64,000 nucleotides of DNA from Aurantimonas marianensis (GTDB taxonomy: Bacteria > Pseudomonadota > Alphaproteobacteria > Rhizobiales > Rhizobiaceae): assembly GCF_024195285.1 (NCBI RefSeq), contig NZ_JALHBS010000016.1, positions 1 through 64,000 on the forward strand, in the 5' to 3' direction. The first letter of the stretch is position 1, and every line of letters begins with the position of its first letter. Shown here one piece after another: positions 56,047 through 64,000 of the stretch. The notes under the pieces are model-generated. The model saw only the letters and a program-made list of their open reading frames with translations, searched no databases and was not told the origin of the DNA. A program made the position numbers and the translations under genes.

Positions 56047-56526
56047 GTGATCGATGAGTTCCTCGTCGCCGTGGCGGCCTCGCCGGTCGCCACCGCGTTG
56101 AAAGCCTCGCGCGTGGTTTATCCGCTCGTCAACGCCGCTCATATTCTCTCGCTCGCGACGCTGTTTGGCGCGATCATGGCGCTCGACCTAAGGCTGCTGG
56201 GTGCGTTCCGCATCGCGCCGGTCCAGCCGCTCGCCGTGGTGCTTCCCAAACTCGCGGCCGCCGGCCTTGCCGCCGCGGTCATGACTGGCGCGTTGCTGTT
56301 TATGGTCCAGCCACTCGATTATGCCGCCAACCCCGCCTTTCTGACAAAGATCGGGTTGGTGGGCATTGGTACCCTGCACGCCGGTTTCGTTCACGCCACC
56401 GGCCATTGGCAGCGCGTTGTCGACGAGGGGCACCTGTCCGGATCGATCAGGATATCGGCCGCGCTGTCCATGACGATCTGGATGGCGGCGATCGTCGCCG
56501 GACGATTTATCGCATTCGTCGGGTGA
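56047..56526 (+). CDS. Integral membrane protein, DUF6644/DUF2214-like
   Basis: A 159-residue protein with four hydrophobic helices and conserved-looking polar residues (VYPLVNAAHILSLATLFGAI with His, LDLRLLG, HAGFVHATGHW). Histidines in the helices suggest haem or metal binding. The start is GTG at 56047 (GTGATCGATGAG), with CGGAGCG upstream. It pairs with the exported protein before it; a shared role in copper or redox handling is conceivable but not shown. Confidence 0.7.
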   Translation: MIDEFLVAVAASPVATALKASRVVYPLVNAAHILSLATLFGAIMALDLRLLGAFRIAPVQPLAVVLPKLAAAGLAAAVMTGALLFMVQPLDYAANPAFLTKIGLVGIGTLHAGFVHATGHWQRVVDEGHLSGSIRISAALSMTIWMAAIVAGRFIAFVG

Positions 56527-56593
56527 CGGGCGCGGTCGCGAAAAAGGCCGGTCTCCCATGGAGCCGGCCATTCGCATTACTTGGTTTGCCCTT

Positions 56594-56692
56594 CTAGACC
56601 CGCCGAGGGCCGCGCTTGGGCTCGCTGTCGCGGCCGAGGAACTTCTTGGCGACCCAGCCGACGAAGACGGCCTTGAGGATGCTCCTGATCAT
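56594..56692 (-). CDS. 32-residue small membrane-associated peptide
   Basis: MIRSILKAVFVGWVAKKFLG and a basic tail (SEPKRGPRRV) form one amphipathic or membrane helix. A strong AGGAG lies 7 nt ahead of the ATG at 56692, in an AT-rich patch with a -10-like TATACT about 30 bp upstream (56724-56729). No known family is recognised. The clean RBS and codon use argue for a real small gene. Confidence 0.6.
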   Translation of the reverse strand: MIRSILKAVFVGWVAKKFLGRDSEPKRGPRRV

Positions 56693-56794
56693 CGTTGCTC
56701 TCCTGCAAATGATAATGACTGCGAGTATAATGCATGGTCGCGTCAGGTGGTTGCATGAGGGCTGATCTTCAGCAGACCGCAAGGGGGCGAGAGG

Positions 56795-57907
56795 TCAGGC
56801 CGTGAGCTTCGTCCGGAAACTGTCGCGCACCGCGTCGCCCATCCCGGCCGTGCCGACCTGGCGGCAACCGTCGCGCATGATGTCGACGGTGCGGATGCCC
56901 GCGTCGAGTCCCTCGGCGATCGCGGACTCCAGCGCCTCGGCCTCGGCGGTCATCGCGAAGGAATAGCGCAGGCACATTGCCAGGGAGGCGATCATCGCCA
57001 GCGGGTTGGCGATGCCCTGGCCGGCGATATCGGGTGCCGAGCCATGCACCGGCTCGTACAGCGCGCGCCGCTTGCCGGTCTTGGCATCGACGGCGCCGAG
57101 CGAGGCCGAGGGTAGCATGCCGAGCGAGCCGGTCAGCATCGCCGCGATGTCCGACAGCATGTCGCCGAACAGATTGTCGGTGACGATGACGTCGAACTGC
57201 TTCGGTGCGCGCACCAGCTGCATCCCGCCGGAATCGGCCAGCATGTGTTCGAGTTGCATGTCGGCATATTCGTCCCGGTGGATGCGCGTCACCACCTCGG
57301 TCCAGTAGAGGCCGGACTTCATGACGTTGCGCTTTTCCATCGACGTCACCTTGCCGCGGCGGGCCCGGGCGAGGTCGAAGGCTGCGCGGGCGATGCGCTC
57401 GATTTCATAGGTCTCGTAGACCTGCGTGTCGACGGCGCGTTTCTGGCCATTGCCGAGATCGATGATTTCCTTCGGCTCGCCGAAATAGACGCCGCCGGTA
57501 AGCTCGCGCACGATCAAAATGTCGAGCCCTTCGATCACCTCGCGCTTCAGCGACGAGGAGCCCGCCAGCGCCGGATAGCAGATCGCCGGGCGCAGATTGG
57601 CGAACAGCTCCATGTCCTTGCGCAGACGCAACAATCCGGCCTCCGGCCGCAGCTCGTAGGCAACGCCGTCCCATTTCGCTCCGCCTACCGCGCCGAACAG
57701 GATCGCGTCGGCCTGCATCGCCAGATCCATCGTCGCATCCGACACCGGCTTGCCGCAGTCGTCATAGGCCGAACCGCCGACGAGCGCGGTTTCCATCTCG
57801 AAGCCGGCGTCGCTCGCCTCGTTCAACAAGGCGACCAGCTTTTCGACCTCCGCCATCGTCTCGGGGCCGATGCCGTCGCCGGGAAGCAGCAGAAGCTTGG
57901 TGGTCAT
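56795..57907 (-). CDS. leuB: 3-isopropylmalate dehydrogenase
   Basis: A 370-residue enzyme that oxidatively decarboxylates 3-isopropylmalate in leucine synthesis. It has [20 protein letters not shown], the substrate-binding [14 protein letters not shown], the metal and NAD-binding [14 protein letters not shown] and the C-terminal [14 protein letters not shown], all intact. leuD lies 4.7 kb away on the same strand with other genes between, so the leucine genes are dispersed. Confidence 0.97.
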   Translation of the reverse strand: MTTKLLLLPGDGIGPETMAEVEKLVALLNEASDAGFEMETALVGGSAYDDCGKPVSDATMDLAMQADAILFGAVGGAKWDGVAYELRPEAGLLRLRKDMELFANLRPAICYPALAGSSSLKREVIEGLDILIVRELTGGVYFGEPKEIIDLGNGQKRAVDTQVYETYEIERIARAAFDLARARRGKVTSMEKRNVMKSGLYWTEVVTRIHRDEYADMQLEHMLADSGGMQLVRAPKQFDVIVTDNLFGDMLSDIAAMLTGSLGMLPSASLGAVDAKTGKRRALYEPVHGSAPDIAGQGIANPLAMIASLAMCLRYSFAMTAEAEALESAIAEGLDAGIRTVDIMRDGCRQVGTAGMGDAVRDSFRTKLTA

Positions 57908-58181
57908 CGAAATCCTTCCTTACCAAGATTTGTCGCCTCTGCTACCCGCGAGAGCCGCGCGCCGCAAGGCCGGTTGGCCCATCCGGAAGGCGCGCGCTGC
58001 CCTCGCCTCGCGACAGCTGATGGTGGCGCGCTCGACTGAAATACCTCGATTTCGACATAATGTTTCAACCCCTGGTTAACGCTTCGGGAGCGATAGATCG
58101 GCCATGCAGCCACGGCGAAAGCCGCCCGCGACTGGCCGGTTTGCCGGCCGCCGCCGTGTTGTCCTGCCGGCGGAGAAAGCC

Positions 58182-59087
58182 ATGCCATTCGTCAGTTCCC
58201 GAGTCGCCGACAACTTGACGATCAGCCTCGCCATCCTGTTCGGCGTCCTCGTTCTTCGCTGGTTGGGCGAGTGGCTCGCCACCCGCAGGGCCGATCCGAT
58301 CGTCAAACGCCAACGCCGCTTCACCATTCGCGCCGTCTGCAACGCGGTTCTGGCAATCGCTCTCCTCGGAATCTGGCTGAGCGAGATCCAGAACATCGTC
58401 TTCTCGCTGGCGGCGGTGATGGTGGCTCTGGTGGTGGCGACCAAGGAGCTGATCATGTGCATCGCGGGCTCGGTGCTGCGCTTCAGCGGCCATCTCTTCA
58501 AGGTCGGCGATCGTATCGAGATGAGCGGCATCCATGGTGAAGTGATCGACCATGGGCTGTTCTCCACGACGATCATGGAGCTGCCACCGCATCATCTCGG
58601 CCATGCCGGCACCGGTCGGACGGTGATGCTGCCGAACTCGATCCTGCTGACCGGGCCGGTCAGGGTCGAGCCGCAGCCGCGCCACTTCGCGCCGCATCGC
58701 TTTACCTTGACGCTGGAGATGGCAAGACCGGTGCGGGAAACGATGGCGCTGATCGAGGCAGCGGCCGGGGCGGCGGTTGGCGACGACCTCGAACGGGCAA
58801 CGCGTTTCCATCGCCTGGCCGCTGGCAAAGCCGGCGCCGATATCGCGGGGCCCGGCTTTGAGGTGGCGGTGGCGACATCGGAGATCGGCAAGCTGCAGTT
58901 TCACGTCATGATCTACTGCCTGGTCAGGGACGCCAGGGCGCTCGAGCAGAAGATATTGCTGGACGTCCTTTCGGCGGCGTTGCCGGAGGCCCGGAACTCG
59001 GCGCTACCCGCGGAAGCTGCCGGGTGGGACGATATCGCACGCCAGCTCCGCGCCACCGCCTGGCCGCAGGCGCACGTGGCGGCGTAG
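58182..59087 (+). CDS. Small-conductance mechanosensitive channel (MscS family)
   Basis: A 301-residue membrane protein with two N-terminal helices (about 12-28 and 50-66) and a pore helix with the MscS-type pattern VMVALVVATKELIMCIAGSVL, followed by a beta domain (FKVGDRIEMSGIHGEVIDHGLFSTTIME) typical of the MscS middle domain. It would release solutes on hypo-osmotic shock. ATG at 58182 has GGAG 6 nt upstream; an in-frame ATG at 58104 adds 26 basic residues. It may complement NAGGN accumulation, though it is far from that operon. Confidence 0.9.
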   Translation: MPFVSSRVADNLTISLAILFGVLVLRWLGEWLATRRADPIVKRQRRFTIRAVCNAVLAIALLGIWLSEIQNIVFSLAAVMVALVVATKELIMCIAGSVLRFSGHLFKVGDRIEMSGIHGEVIDHGLFSTTIMELPPHHLGHAGTGRTVMLPNSILLTGPVRVEPQPRHFAPHRFTLTLEMARPVRETMALIEAAAGAAVGDDLERATRFHRLAAGKAGADIAGPGFEVAVATSEIGKLQFHVMIYCLVRDARALEQKILLDVLSAALPEARNSALPAEAAGWDDIARQLRATAWPQAHVAA

Positions 59088-59274
59088 CCCGGATGGGTCA
59101 CGTCCGTCCGGGAACTCACCCCACGCGGCGCGTGAAGAACCGGCCGCGGCCGGCACCATTCGTAGCCGCCGGCAAAGCCGCGCGACATGTCGTGCCTGGA
59201 TAGCGGACCGGGCCGTCTCGCTTGGCGCGAAGCGGCCCTGACGGTTGCGGGTGATACCGGAGCGAAGGCCCGGC

Positions 59275-60234
59275 TCAGCCCTCCGGGATCGGCTTCGACG
59301 TCAATTCGTCCGCGCTGGCGCGCACGAAGCCGTAGCTTTCATAAATTGCCTGCGCCTCGTCGGAGCGCAGATAATCGAGGAATGTCTCGGCATTGTCGGG
59401 ATTGCGGGCCGTGGTCAGCGTGCCGATGGCATAGGCGACGTTGTCCTGCTGGTTCTGCGGCGCCGGGATCTCGACGCCGTCGATCTTGCGGCCCTCGGCC
59501 TTGGCGTGGCGCACTTCGGTTTCCCAGACGATGCCGACATCCGCCTCGCCGGCCTCGATGCGGTCGGGCGTCTCGCGATGGTGCCGCTCGGTGAACCAGG
59601 TCTTGCCTTCCACGGCCCAACAGCCCTTGCAGTCGGCGTTTCCGGTGACCTTTTCGTAGATGCCCATGTCCTTGAGCATCCGCGATCCGTAGAAACGGAA
59701 GATGCCCTCGGTCTGCGGATTGGGATGGGACTGCACCAGATCGTCTCGCGCCAGGTCCTCGGCGCCCTTGATGTCCTTGGGATTGCCTTCGGCAACCATC
59801 AGGGACAGCCGATTGTGCGTATAGACCATATAGGTGTCCATCACACCGGCGGCCTTCAGCTTCTGCAAGTGCCCGAGGTTCACGCTTGCGTAAAGATCAG
59901 GGTTCTGCGCCGTGTCCTTGCCCTTGATCTGACCCTGTTTCAGGATTTGCTGGTTGATAATCTGCCCCGGCGGGATGGTCTCTACATACACTTTCGCGAT
60001 GTTCGGATGCTTCGACTGGAAATCCTTGATCAGCTCTTCCATGACCATGAACTGGTTTCCGGCGAGATACATGACCAGATCAGCCGTGTAGGAATCCTCG
60101 ATCGCGCTATATTCGACCTCCCCTCCTGCGGTGAAGGTGCGGTAATCCTTGTCGCCGCTTTCATCTTCCTGCGCGAATGCCGTTCCGGCCAAGAAGATCG
60201 CGGCAACGGCGGTCGTAATTATTCTTTTTAACAT
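59275..60234 (-). CDS. Orphan periplasmic substrate-binding protein (ModA/SBP_bac_11-like)
   Basis: A 319-residue exported protein. The signal peptide ends in GTAFAQ near 22. The rest is a two-lobe type II binding fold (VMYLAGNQFMVMEELIKDFQSKHP, LQKLKAAGVMD, HNRLSLMVAEGNP) as in molybdate/tungstate-type binding proteins. An unusual Cys202-x2-Cys205 pair (DCKGCW) sits before TWFTERHHRE, suggesting a disulfide or a metal or haem site. No permease or ATPase gene is adjacent. GGGAGGAAAAACC gives a strong RBS for ATG 60234. Ligand unknown. Confidence 0.85.
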   Translation of the reverse strand: MLKRIITTAVAAIFLAGTAFAQEDESGDKDYRTFTAGGEVEYSAIEDSYTADLVMYLAGNQFMVMEELIKDFQSKHPNIAKVYVETIPPGQIINQQILKQGQIKGKDTAQNPDLYASVNLGHLQKLKAAGVMDTYMVYTHNRLSLMVAEGNPKDIKGAEDLARDDLVQSHPNPQTEGIFRFYGSRMLKDMGIYEKVTGNADCKGCWAVEGKTWFTERHHRETPDRIEAGEADVGIVWETEVRHAKAEGRKIDGVEIPAPQNQQDNVAYAIGTLTTARNPDNAETFLDYLRSDEAQAIYESYGFVRASADELTSKPIPEG

Positions 60235-60346
60235 TGGTTTTTCCTCCCATAAGGCGGACGAATTCATACATGCGAATGAGCGAATGTAAAGCAGGCCGTC
60301 GTCCGAGATATTGCGCAGCCGGTCTCTCGATCGGCGGGACGCAGCC

Positions 60347-60973
60347 TCACAAGTGCGACGCGAGCTTGCGCACGAGCTGTTTGCGCTGGCGTCGCGAGTG
60401 AAGCTGCCGGGTCCAGAGCGTATCCGGGCTGATCCGCATGCCGCCAGCCTCGGCCCGCACGAAGGAGAAGCGCCGCGACGCCCCGACGGGAAGCCGGTCG
60501 GATCCGTAGAGAGCGAGCACTGTCAGTTCGATGGCGTTGACGGCATCGGTCCAGTTGTGCAGCCGCGCGCGGTCGGGGTCCGTTTCGACCAATTGGGAGA
60601 CGAACTCGTCGAAATGGCCGATGTCGAGATACTCGCCGGCGGATAGACTCCCCTGGCGCATCGATGAGCGTGGGTCGGCGCCCAGATCCTCCGGGAGATC
60701 GCGCAGGTCGGTGAGGGCATATTCGTAGGACTTGGCCTCGGTCTCCAGCGTCGCGATGATGCTTGTAACGTAAAGCGGCTCGGCGCTCATGCTGGTGATG
60801 AGGCAGCGTGACCGGATGCCGTGTCCGGCGCCGCGGCTGATCAGGATGGAGGAACGGCGCTGGCGGCGGTAGCCGTTCAGCAGAAGTTGCAGATAGACGA
60901 TCCAGACGACCAGCATGGCCATGCTGACCGCAAGGCTCAGCACGTCGGTGTTTTGCGACAGCCAGTTCCACAT
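60347..60973 (-). CDS. Membrane-anchored hypothetical protein
   Basis: A 208-residue protein with one N-terminal membrane helix (LSLAVSMAMLVVWIVYLQLLL, near 12-32) and a cytoplasmic domain of unknown family. The end is rich in Arg and Lys (SRRQRKQLVRKLASHL). ATG at 60973 has AGGAG about 7-10 nt upstream. In some bacteria such proteins carry a regulatory domain, but none can be named here. It is downstream of a gap from the DUF3179 gene, on the opposite strand. Confidence 0.7.
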   Translation of the reverse strand: MWNWLSQNTDVLSLAVSMAMLVVWIVYLQLLLNGYRRQRRSSILISRGAGHGIRSRCLITSMSAEPLYVTSIIATLETEAKSYEYALTDLRDLPEDLGADPRSSMRQGSLSAGEYLDIGHFDEFVSQLVETDPDRARLHNWTDAVNAIELTVLALYGSDRLPVGASRRFSFVRAEAGGMRISPDTLWTRQLHSRRQRKQLVRKLASHL

Positions 60974-61180
60974 GAGGGCGCTCCTGGGCTCGTTCGGCAA
61001 CGCGTCCGCCGGCTGCGTCAATCGCCTGCGGAACGCGGGAACGCCGCGATCGATCCGTTTGGCCCCGCCGAAATCCCGCCGCGATCACGCCGAATCGTCA
61101 AAGCGTGACTCGCTTGGCGCGCGGCCGGCGCGCACAATCGCGACCGGAACGCGACGGCGATGCGGGATCGGGAGGAAACG

Positions 61181-62173
61181 ATGCACCTAGGATTGCGGTG
61201 GGGCGCATTCGCCACGGCGATGACGCTTCTGATGATGACTGGACTGGCCGGCGCGAACCCGGCGCGCTGGGCCGCCGAGGGGTGGCGGACGGATTTCTCC
61301 AAGCAATCGGTCGATCTCACCGAGATCATTTCGGGCGGTCCGCCGAAGGACGGCATCCCGGCGATCGACGATCCGCGCTTCGTGACGGCTGCCGAGGCGG
61401 ATAATCTCCAGCCGCGCGAGCCGGTGATCCAGCTGACCGTCGGCGGCGAGACCCGTGCCTATCCCTTGAGCATCCTGATGTTTCATGAGATCGTCAACGA
61501 TACGGTCGCCGGCGTTCCGGTCGCCGTCACCTATTGCCCGCTCTGCAACGCGGCGATCGTCTTCGAGCGTGAGCGCGACGGAAAAATCCTCGATTTCGGC
61601 ACCACCGGCAAGCTGCGCCATTCCGATCTCGTCATGTACGACCGGCAGACGGAAAGCTGGTGGCAGCAATTCACCGGCACGGGGATCGCGGGTGCCCTGA
61701 CCGGCAAGACGCTCGACGTCATTCCGTCGGGCCTCGTCTCCTGGCAGGCCTTCGCCAAGCGCCATCCGGGCGCCAAGGTGCTGGCGCCGCCGAAGAACAT
61801 GAGCCGGCCCTATGGCCAGAACCCCTATGTCTCCTATGACGGCTCGGCGACGCCGTTCCTCTATCGCGGCGAGATGCCGGAGGGGATCGAGCCGATGGCG
61901 CGGGTGGTCGTCGTGCGCGCGGCGAAAACCAACGAGCCGGTCTCCATCGTCTCCTTGGCGAAGTTGCGCAAAGGCGGGAGCCTCGAGCGTGGCGGCTATC
62001 GCTTGAGCTGGGAGAAGGGGCAGGCCTCGGCACTGGATACGCGCGATATCGGCAAAGGCCGCGAAGTCGGCACCGTCAGCGTCACCGGACCGGACGGCGA
62101 GCCCGCGGTCCACGACATCACCTTTGCCTTCGTTGCCCACGCCTTCCATCCGGAGATGGAAATCGAGGGGTAG
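61181..62173 (+). CDS. DUF3179 domain-containing exported protein
   Basis: A 330-residue protein with a signal peptide (ATAMTLLMMTGLAGA) and a DUF3179 domain, marked by YPLSILMFHEIVNDTVAGVPVAVTYCPLCN with the conserved Cys119-x2-Cys122 pair, and by GTTGKLRHSDLVMYDRQTESWWQQ. The function is unknown; the Cys pair suggests metal or redox chemistry outside the cytoplasm. GGGAGGAAACG precedes the ATG at 61181. Confidence 0.9.
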   Translation: MHLGLRWGAFATAMTLLMMTGLAGANPARWAAEGWRTDFSKQSVDLTEIISGGPPKDGIPAIDDPRFVTAAEADNLQPREPVIQLTVGGETRAYPLSILMFHEIVNDTVAGVPVAVTYCPLCNAAIVFERERDGKILDFGTTGKLRHSDLVMYDRQTESWWQQFTGTGIAGALTGKTLDVIPSGLVSWQAFAKRHPGAKVLAPPKNMSRPYGQNPYVSYDGSATPFLYRGEMPEGIEPMARVVVVRAAKTNEPVSIVSLAKLRKGGSLERGGYRLSWEKGQASALDTRDIGKGREVGTVSVTGPDGEPAVHDITFAFVAHAFHPEMEIEG

Positions 62174-62188
62174 ATTGACCGGCCCTGA

Positions 62189-62599
62189 TCAACCGCGAAA
62201 GGCGGTGGCCTCTATCTCGATTTTCATCTCCGGCCGGATCAGCCCGGCGACGATCATGGTAGCGGCCGGGCGGATGTCCGCGAGCCAGCGGCCGGTCACG
62301 GCGAAGACTTCGGAGGCGAGTGCGGCGTCGGTGACGATATAGTTGACGCGCACGATGTCGGCGAAGGCGAAACCCGCCTCGCGCAAGGCCGCGTCGATGG
62401 TCAGCAGCGCGTTTTCCGTCTGCTCGGCGGCGCTGTCGGGCATGTCCATCGAAGCATAGTCGTAGCCCGTCGTTCCGGCAACGAAGCACCAGTCGCCGAC
62501 CGCGACCGCGCGGGAATAGCCGGCCTGCCGCTCGAACGGAGAGCCCGTCGAAATCAGGCGGCGCGGCGGTCTATCATCGCAAGGCGACTGGCGATCCAT
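62189..62599 (-). CDS. RidA-family protein
   Basis: A 136-residue RidA/YjgF-fold protein; archetypal members hydrolyse reactive enamine/imine intermediates from amino-acid metabolism. SPFERQAGYSRAVAVGDWCFVAGTT and RPAATMIVAGL are family motifs, the latter carrying a conserved Arg. Its stop is 16 bp from the DUF3179 stop on the opposite strand. It follows leuD on the same strand by 12 bp, so it is probably co-transcribed with leuD. Confidence 0.9.
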   Translation of the reverse strand: MDRQSPCDDRPPRRLISTGSPFERQAGYSRAVAVGDWCFVAGTTGYDYASMDMPDSAAEQTENALLTIDAALREAGFAFADIVRVNYIVTDAALASEVFAVTGRWLADIRPAATMIVAGLIRPEMKIEIEATAFRG

Positions 62600-62611
62600 C
62601 CTGGCCCCGTA

Positions 62612-63217
62612 TCACGCCCAGGGACGCCGTTCGGCCAAAGCGGCCTCGTAGCCGGCGATCGAGCCCGCCTTCTCCATGGTCAGGCCGATATCGTCGAGAC
62701 CGTTGAGGAGGCAATGCTTGCGGAACGGATCGATCTCGAAGGAGATCTGCCCACCATCCGGCCCGGCGATCGTCTGGCTCTCCAGATCGACCGTGAGGCG
62801 CGCGTTGGCGCCGCGCTCGGCGTCGTCCATGAGCAGGTCGAGCTGCTCCGGCGTGACGCGGATCGGCAGGATGCCGTTCTTGAAGCAGTTGTTGTAGAAG
62901 ATGTCGGCGAAGGACGTGGAAATCACGCAGCGGATGCCGAAATCGAGCAGCGCCCAGGGCGCGTGCTCGCGCGACGAGCCGCAGCCGAAATTATCGCCCG
63001 CGACGAGGATTTCGGCGTTCCGGTAAGCCGGCTTGTTGAGGACGAAATCCGGGTTCTCCGAACCGTCCTCATTGTAACGCAACTCGGCGAACAGGCCCGT
63101 GCCGAGGCCGGTGCGCAGGATCGTCTTCAGATAGTCCTTCGGAATGATCATGTCGGTGTCGACATTGACGATCGGCAAGGGCGCGGCGACCCCGGTCAGT
63201 TTGTCGAATTTCTGCAT
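62612..63217 (-). CDS. leuD: 3-isopropylmalate dehydratase small subunit
   Basis: A 201-residue protein. With LeuC it isomerises 2-isopropylmalate to 3-isopropylmalate. [31 protein letters not shown] and [18 protein letters not shown] (swivel domain) are clear. GGACGACGGCG precedes the ATG at 63217. leuC is not in the window. Confidence 0.97.
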   Translation of the reverse strand: MQKFDKLTGVAAPLPIVNVDTDMIIPKDYLKTILRTGLGTGLFAELRYNEDGSENPDFVLNKPAYRNAEILVAGDNFGCGSSREHAPWALLDFGIRCVISTSFADIFYNNCFKNGILPIRVTPEQLDLLMDDAERGANARLTVDLESQTIAGPDGGQISFEIDPFRKHCLLNGLDDIGLTMEKAGSIAGYEAALAERRPWA

Positions 63218-63347
63218 CGCCGTCGTCCTTCACGTTTCCAATGGTTCCTTGCTTGGTGGATAGCATTTCGGCTCGGGCGCGCAAACTCCGGAGAGTTTTG
63301 CGTGTCGGCGATTGCCTGTTTCGTCTGAATCGGCGATGAGGTTCGCC

Positions 63348-64000
63348 ATGACCAAACCATTCCGCCCCCGCCGCTCGCTGCTCTTCGTGCCCGCCGCCAA
63401 TGCGCGCGCGCTGGAAAAATCCGTAAGCCTTGCCGCCGACGCGCTGATCTACGATCTGGAGGACTCCGCCGGTCCGCGCGAGAAGGAGGACGCCCGCGAG
63501 AGACTGGCGACGCATCTGCGCTCCGACGGTTTCGCCGGCGAGCGGATCGTCCGGATCAACACGCTCGACACGCCCTGGGGACTTGACGACCTGCGGATGG
63601 CGGCGAAAGCCGGCGTCGACGCCGTCCTGCTCCCCAAGGTCGAGACGGTGGAGACGCTTCGCCAGGCCGCCGAGACACTGACGGAGGCGGGCGCGCCGGA
63701 CAGCGTGAAGCTCTGGGCGATGATCGAGACGCCCCTCGGCATCCTCGATGTCGGCAAGCTGGCTGCCGCCGGACGCGACATGCGGGTGACGGCCCTGATG
63801 GTCGGCCCCTATGACATCGCCCTGTCGACCGGCATCGATCCCGGCGCCGACCGGGCCGAATTGATGCCCTGGATCATGCAGATCATGGTGGCGGCGAAAG
63901 CCTATGGAATGGCGGTGCTTGACGGCCCCTATGCCAATTTCCGCGATCAGGAGGGCTTTGCGGCCGAATGCGCGTCGGGCCGACGGCTGGGATTCGATGG
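63348..64000 (+). CDS. HpcH/HpaI aldolase / citrate-lyase-beta-like protein, 5' part
   Basis: The first 217 codons are visible and the gene runs off the window end. MTKPFRPRRSLLFVPAANARA, LIYDLEDSAGPREK (metal and substrate site) and WAMIETPLGIL (with metal-binding Glu) place it with CitE-like/malyl-CoA lyase-type enzymes that cleave or make CoA thioesters or oxo acids. It is divergent from leuD with a 130-bp spacer. The exact substrate cannot be told. ATG at 63348 is the only good start. Confidence 0.88.
   Translation, partial: MTKPFRPRRSLLFVPAANARALEKSVSLAADALIYDLEDSAGPREKEDARERLATHLRSDGFAGERIVRINTLDTPWGLDDLRMAAKAGVDAVLLPKVETVETLRQAAETLTEAGAPDSVKLWAMIETPLGILDVGKLAAAGRDMRVTALMVGPYDIALSTGIDPGADRAELMPWIMQIMVAAKAYGMAVLDGPYANFRDQEGFAAECASGRRLGFD

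Overview
The window is high-G+C, densely coding DNA from an alphaproteobacterium, most likely Hyphomicrobiales (Rhizobiales). Support comes from the gene content: MbfA with an Irr-type ICE box, ccoNOQP/ccoGHIS with FNR/FixK boxes, an N-acetylglutaminylglutamine amide (NAGGN) cluster, RibBX, short QueF, a GAAC-N7-GAAC LexA-type site, and the infC / rpmI-rplT-pheS-pheT neighbourhood. The family cannot be fixed by reading alone. No rRNA, tRNA, CRISPR array, prophage or insertion sequence was found.

Layout. 0-3 kb: end of a branched-chain 2-oxoacid dehydrogenase operon (E1 beta end, E2, E3). 3-6 kb: murA, infA, maf, yacG. 6-9 kb: the iron exporter mbfA, a periplasmic BTLCP protease-like protein and an alpha/beta hydrolase whose best start codon reads ACG. 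9-16 kb: translation genes infC (ATT start), rpmI, rplT, pheS (broken by a small deletion) and pheT, interrupted by an orphan sensor-like gene. 16-24 kb: comM with a LexA-type site, a transporter, trhO, ald with a divergent Lrp regulator, and cysG. 24-25.5 kb: a vapBC toxin-antitoxin pair followed by about 870 bp of non-coding DNA carrying palindromic repeats. 25.5-30.5 kb: pobA, ribBX, queF and a hydrolase-OsmC fusion. 30.5-35.3 kb: the NAGGN osmolyte operon. 35.5-47.3 kb: a microaerobic respiration block (FNR-type regulator, hemN, hemerythrin, ccoNOQP, DUF2270 protein, ccoGHIS). 47.3-52.9 kb: a tripartite tricarboxylate transporter tctCBA, divergent from a HAD phosphatase and a sugar kinase. 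53-64 kb: two lipoproteins, asd, small membrane proteins, leuB, an MscS-like channel, an orphan binding protein, a DUF3179 protein, a RidA protein, leuD and the start of a HpcH/HpaI aldolase.

How the parts work together. The respiration block is the most coherent. An FNR-type regulator with an N-terminal cysteine cluster lies beside two copies of the motif TTGAT-N4-GTCAA. One sits between the divergent hemerythrin-hemN and ccoNOQP units, the other between the DUF2270 gene and ccoGHIS. Low oxygen would therefore switch on the high-affinity cbb3 oxidase, its copper/haem assembly factors and anaerobic haem synthesis together. The NAGGN operon would supply an osmoprotectant. mbfA would export iron when Irr repression is lifted.

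I found no clearly undescribed multi-gene system. The best leads are single-locus oddities: the pheS deletion, the ACG start of the hydrolase, the ATT start and structured leader of infC, the ICE box placed on the mbfA -10 element, the LexA-type site at comM, and a hemerythrin gene sharing an FNR-box region with the cbb3 oxidase.
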